From: SZUA-430 sp044220975
GTDB taxonomy: Bacteria > Pseudomonadota > Alphaproteobacteria > Micropepsales > Micropepsaceae
NCBI GenBank assembly: GCA_044220975.1
Contig: JBGAPZ010000005.1
Location: forward strand, 1 to 64,000
Direction: 5' to 3'
Length of the DNA: 64,000 nt
The notes under the pieces are model-generated. The model was not told where the DNA came from, made no database searches, and worked only from the letters and a program-made list of their open reading frames with translations. The position numbers were made by a program, and so were the translations under genes. This document shows, one piece after another, positions 56,287-62,636 of the stretch (its first letter is position 1; every line of letters begins with the position of its first letter).

Positions 56287-57188
56287 TTCATCAGCGCGTC
56301 GATTTCGGCGCGGATTGTCGTCCACGCATCAGACGTGGGGTCGATGAGTTCGAAGTGCCCAGCGTTTTCGATCGTGATCTCTTTGACCGTGTCGCCCTTC
56401 TTGGTGGCTGCGGCGACATAGTCTTTGCCGAAGACCGGCGGCACGATCTTGTCGAGCGCGCCCGAAATTACGATTTGCCTGACGCCAAGGGGCAACAACG
56501 CGGCGGGCGACGTGTCCGCCAGGATGTCGGTCTTCGACCGCATGGCAGCGCCTGTCAGCGCGTCGATGGTCGGTGGTCCGCCGCAGGCGCTTGGCCCGGA
56601 TTCGCGGTAGGCCTTTAGGTCGTTGATGCCGGCGAGGCTGATCACACCGGCAATGGCCAACGAACTCTCCTTGGCAACGGCGCTTGTCTTCGGTAGTCGC
56701 GGTCGAGCCGCGGACCAGGTTGCGAGATGGCCGCCCGCCGAGTGACCGATTGCGACCAGCTTGCCGAGGTCGAGCTTCTCCGCCGGCGCGATCTCCTTCA
56801 GCTTATCGATAGCCGTTGCCGTATCGACGAACGTGCCGGGATAGCCGCCACCTTCGTCGCCGATGCGGCGGTAATCGATGCTCCAGACGGCGTAGCCATG
56901 TCGGCGCAGGTCTTCAGATAGGTAGGCCATCAGTTCAGTGCCCGGAAGGTCCGCGAGCCAGCAGCCGCCGTGGATCATCACCAGCGTGCGGTGCGGGCCC
57001 GGGCCTTGGGGCAGCCAAAGCTCGGCGAATTGATGTGGGGCGGGACCGTACGTGACGATCTTCGTTGGCGTCGCGCGCGGCCGGGCGAGGAGATCGCGAA
57101 AGGTGATTGGTGCGGCGATCGACGGCGCGGCCGTCGTCCAGAGTGCGACGATCGCCAGCAACAAGGTCGCGACAAGACACTTGCGCAT
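56283..57188 (-). CDS. Exported alpha/beta hydrolase (possible kynurenine formamidase-like)
   Basis: 301 residues with a signal peptide (MRKCLVATLLLAIVALWTTA, then IAAPI). The hydrolase core has the oxyanion motif MIHGGCWLADLPG, the nucleophile AIGHSAGGHLATWSA and the acid/His region VISGALDKIVPP and IENAGHFELIDP. The HGG-W and GHSAGG combination resembles arylformamidases of the AFMID type and the esterase/lipase HSL group. It overlaps kynU by four bases and starts one base inside the nitrilase stop (TAATG). Context suggests N-formylkynurenine hydrolysis, but the export signal argues for an extracytoplasmic substrate. Assignment is uncertain. Confidence 0.75.
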   Translation of the reverse strand: MRKCLVATLLLAIVALWTTAAPSIAAPITFRDLLARPRATPTKIVTYGPAPHQFAELWLPQGPGPHRTLVMIHGGCWLADLPGTELMAYLSEDLRRHGYAVWSIDYRRIGDEGGGYPGTFVDTATAIDKLKEIAPAEKLDLGKLVAIGHSAGGHLATWSAARPRLPKTSAVAKESSLAIAGVISLAGINDLKAYRESGPSACGGPPTIDALTGAAMRSKTDILADTSPAALLPLGVRQIVISGALDKIVPPVFGKDYVAAATKKGDTVKEITIENAGHFELIDPTSDAWTTIRAEIDALMK

Positions 57189-58012
57189 TAGGACACCGTG
57201 AAGGGGCGGTCGTGATTGAGTGCGGGCACGCGCGAGCGTGCTTCGGCGACTTTATTCGGGTCGATATCTGCGACGATCACGCCGGGGGCATCGCCCGCCT
57301 CGGCGATGATGTTGCCCCACGGGTCGACGATCACGCTGTGGCCGAATGTGTGGCGGCCGTTCTCGTGCTTGCCGCCTTGCGCCGCAGCGATGACGAAGCA
57401 TCCGGTTTCGATCGCGCGGGCGCGCTGCAAAACGTGCCAGTGGGCTTGGCCGGTGGTGTAGGTGAAGGCTGCGGGGATTGTAAGGAACGAAGCACCCGCC
57501 TTCGCGAGAGTTCGATAGAGATGCGGGAAGCGCAAGTCGTAGCAGACGCTCAAGCCCAACTTGCCCCAGGGTACATTCACGACGACGGCGCGCTCACCCG
57601 GGCGGTAGTTGCGAGACTCGCGATAGACCTCGCCTCCCGGCAGATCGACGTCGAACATGTGGATTTTGTCGTAGGTCGCGCGAACCGCACCCTTGGGATC
57701 AATCAAAAATGAACGGTTCGCGCATTGGCGCTCGGCAACTTTGATCGGGAGCGAGCCGATCGAAAGCCAGAGTGAGAGTTCTTCGGCGAGCGCGCGGAAT
57801 GCTTTCAGCGCGGCATCGTCTTCTTCGCTGCGAACCTTCGCAAACAACGCGTCGGATTCTGCCTCGAACAGCGACGTCATTTCGGGCGTCGCGACGAACT
57901 GCGCACCTTTCGCTTTCGCCTCACGAACCAGGGAAGCGGCGGTATCGATGTTGGCGGCAACATGAAGGCCCGTGCGCATTTGCACACAGGCAGCACGGAA
58001 CGTTTGGCTCAT
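57188..58012 (-). CDS. Carbon-nitrogen hydrolase (Nit2-like omega-amidase family)
   Basis: 274 residues with the nitrilase-superfamily triad: Glu in FVATPEMTSLFEA, Lys in YDKIHMFDVDLPG and Cys in LGLSVCYDLRFPHLYR. The sequence is of the Nit1/Nit2 branch, which hydrolyses deaminated glutathione or alpha-ketoglutaramate. It lies 10 bases after grxC and overlaps the hydrolase gene start (TAATG). Because Nit1 repairs deaminated glutathione, the pairing with glutaredoxin is functionally sensible. Confidence 0.88.
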   Translation of the reverse strand: MSQTFRAACVQMRTGLHVAANIDTAASLVREAKAKGAQFVATPEMTSLFEAESDALFAKVRSEEDDAALKAFRALAEELSLWLSIGSLPIKVAERQCANRSFLIDPKGAVRATYDKIHMFDVDLPGGEVYRESRNYRPGERAVVVNVPWGKLGLSVCYDLRFPHLYRTLAKAGASFLTIPAAFTYTTGQAHWHVLQRARAIETGCFVIAAAQGGKHENGRHTFGHSVIVDPWGNIIAEAGDAPGVIVADIDPNKVAEARSRVPALNHDRPFTVS

Positions 58013-58022
58013 GCCTTTGAGG

Positions 58023-58310
58023 TTAGCTTCCGCTTAAGAGCGAGTCGAGCTTGCCGGCGTCTTCCAGCGCGTAGAGGTCGTCGCAGCCCCCAAGGTGTGT
58101 GTCGCCGACGAAGATTTGCGGAACCGTGTACTGGCCGTGGGCGCGCTTCGTCATTTCCGCGCGCTTCTCCGCGTTCATGCCGACATCGATCTCGGTGAAA
58201 TTCACGCCCTTTTTGCGGAGGAGCGCTTTGGCCCTATGGCAATAGGGGCACAGCAGCGTCGCGTAGACGACGATCGCGGCGGTGGTGTCAGGACGCATGG
58301 CAACTGACAT
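58023..58310 (-). CDS. grxC: Glutaredoxin 3
   Basis: 95 residues with the redox site YATLLCPYCHRAKALL, cis-Pro region GQYTVPQIFVGDTHLGGCDD and the GrxC end ALEDAGKLDSLL. It reduces disulfides and mixed glutathione disulfides in the cytoplasm. It heads the operon grxC, nitrilase, hydrolase, kynU. An N-terminal ATG at codon 5 is an alternative start. Confidence 0.94.
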   Translation of the reverse strand: MSVAMRPDTTAAIVVYATLLCPYCHRAKALLRKKGVNFTEIDVGMNAEKRAEMTKRAHGQYTVPQIFVGDTHLGGCDDLYALEDAGKLDSLLSGS

Positions 58311-58376
58311 TGGAATCGCTCTGCACTATCGTACAAAGATATAGGACGGAACCTGCCTTAAGGCCACTGTCGATCA

Positions 58377-59162
58377 TTAGGGGGACAGCCTTAACGGGCG
58401 CACAACGCGCGCCAATGTGACTACAGATACAGACGCGGCACCCGCCTTCAGCAGCGTTTTCGCGCACGCCCCAACGGTCGCGCCAGTGGTCAAAACATCG
58501 TCAACCAGCACGAGGTTCCGGCCAGCAACCTTGGCCTTCGCGTCGTTCGCGAGCGCGAACGCGCGCACGACGTTCTTGGCGCGTGCGCGGGCGGAGGGCA
58601 TTTCGCCTTGGCTGAGTGTCGGCTTGGTGCGCAACAATATTCCGGTGTTGACCGGAACGCGCACGCGAGCGGCCATAGCATGTGCGAGCAGCGCTGCTTG
58701 GTTGTAACGGCGCGCTGCGAGCCGGCGCCAATGGAGCGGCACGGGAATCAAAAGGTCAGCGTCCGAGAAAGCGTCGCGTCCTGCGGTGGCCATCCAGCGC
58801 CCGAAGAGCGGCGTGGCTTCCAACTTGTCGGCATGTTTGAAGCCGAGGATGAGATCCCGGCTGGCGTCGTCATACGCGATCGCTGCGCGCGACTTTGCGA
58901 ATGGCGGCGGTTGCGCAATGCAGGCAGCGCATTTGATGCCCGCGCCGAGGTCGTGGGGGAACGGCAGACCGCATTGCGCGCAGTGTGGCGCACTCAGGAA
59001 GCGAAGTTCGCTCCAACACGCTGCGCAGACCGATTGCGGTTCCCCGATCGGAGCGCGGCACTTCAGGCAGAGGGGAGGCAGAATAAGGTCGAGCGCCACG
59101 CGTGCAGCGGCACGCGTCAACTTGCCGACGCTGAAGGAAGCCAAACCCATCGGCGCGATCAT
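58377..59162 (-). CDS. comF: ComF family protein (double zinc ribbon, phosphoribosyltransferase fold)
   Basis: 261 residues. The N-terminal double zinc ribbon has LCLKCRAPIG, VCAACWSE, HCAQCGLPF and KCAACIAQ (eight Cys). The phosphoribosyltransferase domain shows LLIPVPLHWRRLAARRYNQA and the PRPP-loop NLVLVDDVLTTGATVGACAK. ComF/GntX proteins take part in DNA uptake or nucleotide metabolism; no competence genes are in the window. It is divergent from the methyltransferase gene, separated by 39 bases. Confidence 0.9.
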   Translation of the reverse strand: MIAPMGLASFSVGKLTRAAARVALDLILPPLCLKCRAPIGEPQSVCAACWSELRFLSAPHCAQCGLPFPHDLGAGIKCAACIAQPPPFAKSRAAIAYDDASRDLILGFKHADKLEATPLFGRWMATAGRDAFSDADLLIPVPLHWRRLAARRYNQAALLAHAMAARVRVPVNTGILLRTKPTLSQGEMPSARARAKNVVRAFALANDAKAKVAGRNLVLVDDVLTTGATVGACAKTLLKAGAASVSVVTLARVVRPLRLSP

Positions 59163-59201
59163 GGCGCGTATTTACCGCCTGTGCCAGAGTTCACGTCCGG
59201 C

Positions 59202-59969
59202 ATGAGCGATGTTCCACAAATATTCGACACGAGATTGCGGCGGCTGCGGCGTGAGCGAGCGGCGCGCGGCTTCGATGCCTATTCGTTCCTCGCTACAGCG
59301 GTCCGCGAGGAGATCGATGAACGTTTGGCGGCAATCGATCGGCCGCTCGCGCGTACGGTTTGGTACGGCGCCGGTGCGCCAGGTGGTTGCTGGCTCTTGG
59401 GTGATAATGCGCCGGGGCTCGTGGCGCCCGGTGGGATCGTATTCGACGAGGAGGCGGTGCCGTTCGGTGCGCAGACGCTCGACGGATATGTCAGCGTTTT
59501 GACTTTGCACGCTGCGAACGATTTGCCCGGCGCGCTTACGCAGATACGGCGCGCGTTGAAGCCAGGCGGGCTGTTCCTGGCCGCAATGCTGGGCGGGCGG
59601 ACGCTGCACGAATTGAGGCTCGCGCTGGCCGAGGCAGAAGTGGAGGTCGAGGCCGGCCTGTCACCGCGTGTGGCGCCGTTCGTCGACGTGCGCGATGCAG
59701 GCGGGTTGTTGCAACGGGCGGGGTTTGCGCTTCCCGTGGCCGATGTCGATACGCTGACTGTGCGCTATGAACACCCGCTTAAGCTGCTGACCGATCTGCG
59801 GGGGATGGGCGAGACGAACGTGCTGCACCAGCGGCGGCGAACGTTCCTAAAGCGGGGTGTGCTCGCGCGAACGAGCGAAATCTACGCAAAAAAATTCGCC
59901 GGCCCCGATGGCCGGGTGCCGGCAACGTTCGACGTCGTCTACCTCACGGGTTGGGCTCCAGGGCCCTAA
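59202..59969 (+). CDS. SAM-dependent methyltransferase (BioC / NDUFAF5-like)
   Basis: I start at ATG 59202 (MSDVPQIFDTRLRRLRRERA); the open frame begins far upstream inside comF in another frame. The 255-residue protein has DTRLRRLRRERA and VLTLHAANDLPGALTQIRRA, RALKPGGLFLAAMLGGRTLH, and RRRTFLKRGVLARTSEIYAK with the tail ATFDVVYLTGWAP, the pattern of the comF-linked BioC-like family related to human NDUFAF5. The SAM loop is weak: WYGAGAPGGCWLLGDNAP replaces the usual DLGCGxG. Possibly it modifies complex I or has lost methyl transfer. Its stop overlaps the Flp pilin stop (CTAA). Confidence 0.83.
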   Translation: MSDVPQIFDTRLRRLRRERAARGFDAYSFLATAVREEIDERLAAIDRPLARTVWYGAGAPGGCWLLGDNAPGLVAPGGIVFDEEAVPFGAQTLDGYVSVLTLHAANDLPGALTQIRRALKPGGLFLAAMLGGRTLHELRLALAEAEVEVEAGLSPRVAPFVDVRDAGGLLQRAGFALPVADVDTLTVRYEHPLKLLTDLRGMGETNVLHQRRRTFLKRGVLARTSEIYAKKFAGPDGRVPATFDVVYLTGWAPGP

Positions 59970-60139
59970 CTCATCATCGCGGCGACGAGCGTAAACATCA
60001 CAGTTGTCAGACCTGCGACCGCCTCAACGGACGCCAGGATCGCCAGAAAGATCAGGCCGACGATCAGCCCATATTCGATGGCCGTCGCACCGCCCTGATT
60101 GGCAGCGAATTTCTGCAGCATTCGAGTGACGGCGCTCAT
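59966..60139 (-). CDS. Flp family type IVb pilin, first copy
   Basis: 57 residues translated on the minus strand, beginning MSAVTRMLQKFAANQGGATA. The prepilin peptidase site GATAIEYG has the Glu-Tyr pair of Flp pilins, followed by a hydrophobic helix (LIVGLIFLAILASVEAVAG). Flp subunits form Tad pili for attachment. The gene shares four stop-codon bases with the methyltransferase gene. A second Flp gene lies 101 bases upstream. Confidence 0.85.
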   Translation of the reverse strand: MSAVTRMLQKFAANQGGATAIEYGLIVGLIFLAILASVEAVAGLTTVMFTLVAAMMS

Positions 60140-60240
60140 CGTCGGCCTTACCGTGTTTGTCCACGTCGATCGTATGACCTGCGAGCTAACGCGCGGTAAT
60201 GAAATGTGGTTTACGAACCGTAACTCCGGCGCAACGGCGG

Positions 60241-60414
60241 TTAGGTCATCGCGCTCACGATCATGCTGTACATCGCGATCGTGGCTGTGCTGATGTCGTT
60301 GACCGTGGCAATGATCACGACAACGATCAGCGCTGCAATCAAGCCATATTCGATCGCTGTCGCGCCGCTTTTATCGGCGTTAAACGCTCGCACCAATCGA
60401 GAAAGCGTGCCCAT
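60241..60414 (-). CDS. Flp family type IVb pilin, second copy
   Basis: 57 residues beginning MGTLSRLVRAFNADKSGATA. It has the same GATAIEYG processing site and a hydrophobic helix (LIAALIVVVIIATVNDISTA). About half the residues agree with the first copy, so the pair arose by duplication. No other tad/cpa genes (peptidase, secretin, ATPase) are in this window, so the pili must be assembled by a machinery encoded elsewhere. Confidence 0.87.
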   Translation of the reverse strand: MGTLSRLVRAFNADKSGATAIEYGLIAALIVVVIIATVNDISTATIAMYSMIVSAMT

Positions 60415-60515
60415 CGTCTGCCTCGTGTGGCCCTACGATACAAAAGATGCAACGAGTGCCCTTAACAGGTTGTAACAGATCGCATTTTACGGATCGCCGT
60501 TTTCAGCGGATCAAT

Positions 60516-60917
60516 TCAAAGGAGGTCGCGCAATTGGGCAACGAGCGGCACATCCGCGGGAGGCATCTGGTACTTACCCATATCACTCGGACGTACCCAC
60601 GCGAGCTTTTGACCCTCGCGGGGGGACACAATGCCTTCCCAGCGACGACACAGGAACAACGGCATCAGCAGGTGGAAACTTTCGTAACCATGGGACGCAA
60701 ACGCGAAGGGCGCGAGGCAGTCTTCTTTCACCGCGATGCCCAGTTCCTCGTCGAGTTCACGGATAAGCGTCAATTCGGGACGCTCGCCGGGTTCGATCTT
60801 GCCGCCCGGAAACTCCCATAAGCCCGCCATCGATTTGCCTTCTGGGCGCTGGGCCAAGAGGACGCGGCCGTCAGGGTCGATCAAGGCGCAGGCTGCAACG
60901 AGAACCAGTTTCGTCAC
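60516..60917 (-). CDS. mutT: MutT-type NUDIX hydrolase (8-oxo-dGTP diphosphatase)
   Basis: The start is GTG 60917 (VTKLVLVAACALIDPDGRVL), 5 bases after the argJ stop, with TTGAGCGG upstream. The 133-residue protein has the Nudix box GGKIEPGERPELTLIRELDE followed by ELGI, and the upstream LLAQRPEGKSMAGLWEFPGG typical of MutT. It removes 8-oxo-dGTP from the nucleotide pool. The argJ-mutT order next to secA is common in Alphaproteobacteria. Confidence 0.92.
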   Translation of the reverse strand: MTKLVLVAACALIDPDGRVLLAQRPEGKSMAGLWEFPGGKIEPGERPELTLIRELDEELGIAVKEDCLAPFAFASHGYESFHLLMPLFLCRRWEGIVSPREGQKLAWVRPSDMGKYQMPPADVPLVAQLRDLL

Positions 60918-60922
60918 GCCGC

Positions 60923-62239
60923 TCAACTGCGGTAATCGCCGTTGATTGAGATGTAGCCGTGCGTGAGGTCGCAGGTCCACACGCCCGACGCTCCTTTGCC
61001 CACGCCGACATCGATGTCGATTTCGATCTCGGGACGTTGCATGTAGCGGCTCATAAGCGCTTCCGAGTAGTTCGGATCGCGCTGGCCCATGGTGGCGACC
61101 TTGTGGCCGCCGAATTTGATCGAGAGCTTGTCGCGGTTCGCGGCTTCGCCGGACTTGCCGACCGCCATAACCACACGGCCCCAGTTGGCGTCGCCACCTG
61201 CAACGGCGGTTTTGACGAGCGGCGAGTTCGCGACGCTCAGCGCGATCTTGCGCGCCGCCGGATTGCTCTCGGCGCCGATGACGTTGACGCGCACGAGCTT
61301 CGTTGCACCTTCGCCGTCGCGCACGACTTGGGTCGCCAAATCCTGCAAGAGGCCGTTCAGCTTGATGCGGAAGTCGTCGAGGCGTTTGTCGTTTGCGCGG
61401 ATGAGCGGATTGTGGCGCGCGCCCTTACCGGTCGCGAACAACAACAGCGCGTCGCTGGTCGAGGTGTCGCTGTCGACCGTGATGGCATTGAAGCTGGTCT
61501 CGACGCCTTGTTGGAGCAGAAGCTGCAATACGTCTCCGGGGATCGCCGCATCGGTGAACACAAAGGAGAGCATCGTCGCCATGTCGGGCGCGATCATGCC
61601 CGAGCCTTTCGCGATGCCGTTGATCTTGACGATCTGACCGTCGATCTGAGCGCTCGCGCTCGCCATCTTGGGAAACGTGTCGGTCGTCATGATCGCGCGC
61701 GCGGCCTGCTCCCAGGCAGTTGCACCGGTGTTTTCGTAGATTTCGGGCAGCGCGTTCGTCAGGCGCTTGACCGGTAAAGGTTCGCCGATGACGCCGGTGG
61801 AGGCGATGAAGACTTCTTGGGGTTTGCAGCCCGCGATCGCCGCAGCGGCATCGGCTGTCGCGCGCACCGCTTCCACGCCGGCGCGGCCGGTGAAAGCGTT
61901 CGCGTTGCCGGAATTGACGATGAGGACCCGGCCGGAGCGCGGCGGCAAGGCTGCACGGCACCAATCGATCGGTGCGGCCGCGGTTTTCGAGGTCGTGAAG
62001 ACGCCGGCGACCGTTGTGCCAGGTGCCATGACCGCCATCAGAACGTCGGTGCGGCCTTCGTAGCGAATTCCGGCGGAACCGGCGCCGAGGCGCACACCGG
62101 AGATCGGCTGCAGCTTCGCGAGCGATTTGGGGGCCAATGGTGAGACGGGGGGCGCGCTCTTGACGGCCTTGGGCGCCGTTTCCGGTGCCGATTTCGCGGT
62201 CACCGCAACTTTCGCAGACTTGCCCGCTGGCGGGGCCAT
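60923..62239 (-). CDS. argJ: Bifunctional glutamate N-acetyltransferase / amino-acid acetyltransferase ArgJ, with an N-terminal extension
   Basis: The 438-residue protein has the ArgJ core: GVFTTSKTAAAPIDWCRAAL, VNSGNANAFTGRAG, KGSGMIAPDMATMLSFVFTD with the Thr where the precursor self-cleaves, and DSDTSTSDALLLFATG. It recycles the acetyl group between N-acetylornithine and glutamate in arginine synthesis. The first 45 residues (APPAGKSAKVAVTAKSAPET and onward) are an Ala/Lys/Pro-rich, disordered extension not found in most ArgJ proteins. ATG 62239 is preceded by AGAGGA about 12 bases upstream and no alternative ATG exists. Confidence 0.93.
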   Translation of the reverse strand: MAPPAGKSAKVAVTAKSAPETAPKAVKSAPPVSPLAPKSLAKLQPISGVRLGAGSAGIRYEGRTDVLMAVMAPGTTVAGVFTTSKTAAAPIDWCRAALPPRSGRVLIVNSGNANAFTGRAGVEAVRATADAAAAIAGCKPQEVFIASTGVIGEPLPVKRLTNALPEIYENTGATAWEQAARAIMTTDTFPKMASASAQIDGQIVKINGIAKGSGMIAPDMATMLSFVFTDAAIPGDVLQLLLQQGVETSFNAITVDSDTSTSDALLLFATGKGARHNPLIRANDKRLDDFRIKLNGLLQDLATQVVRDGEGATKLVRVNVIGAESNPAARKIALSVANSPLVKTAVAGGDANWGRVVMAVGKSGEAANRDKLSIKFGGHKVATMGQRDPNYSEALMSRYMQRPEIEIDIDVGVGKGASGVWTCDLTHGYISINGDYRS

Positions 62240-62494
62240 CGATTTGATTCCTCTCGAGCCGCGCGATGGACTTTTGTCACGCGTCCGCTGTTTGTTCAGT
62301 AGCGGGCGGCGTAAAACCGGTCAAGAACGGCAGAATTCTGCGATGGACTCCTTCCCCAGTTCCGTTGCGACGGATGGGGATTTGTCGCCGTCCCGAGGGT
62401 TAAGAGTTCAAGCATCGGATCACTCTGTCGCACGGTCACGCTTTCGCGTTTGGCAAGCGATGCAACACCTGGAGCGGCCGGTCCCGTCGTCGCG
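62240..62494. other. Intergenic region between argJ and the secA promoter
   Basis: About 255 bases upstream of the recognised secA promoter, divergent from argJ. No gene or repeat is seen. It presumably carries the argJ promoter. Confidence 0.4.
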
Positions 62495-62523
62495 TTGACA
62501 GGGGGGTGGTCCCCCCTTATCTG
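62495..62523 (+). promoter_or_regulatory. Probable secA promoter with a palindromic spacer
   Basis: TTGACA at 62495, exactly 17 bases, then TATCTG at 62518-62523. The spacer is the palindrome GGGGGG-TGGT-CCCCCC plus T, and GACAG/CTGTC extends the dyad symmetry outside. A perfect -35 and a fair -10 stand 113 bases before secA. Confidence 0.55.
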
Positions 62524-62565
62524 TCCCAGCGGCTTCGCGCGAAACCCCTGTTTCCGTACGTCTTG

Positions 62566-62602
62566 GAGGCGAGTCCCGCCATCTCGGCGGTTGTAGCGCC
62601 TC
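62566..62602 (+). promoter_or_regulatory. Nested hairpin in the secA leader
   Basis: The outer stem GAGGCG (62566-62571) pairs with CGCCTC (62597-62602). The inner stem CCGCC (62576-62580) pairs with GGCGG (62586-62590) around loop ATCTC. The structure ends 34 bases before the secA ATG and could influence its translation. Confidence 0.4.
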
Positions 62603-62636
62603 GACCCAATTCTTTTCTCTTCAAGGACGGTTTCGA

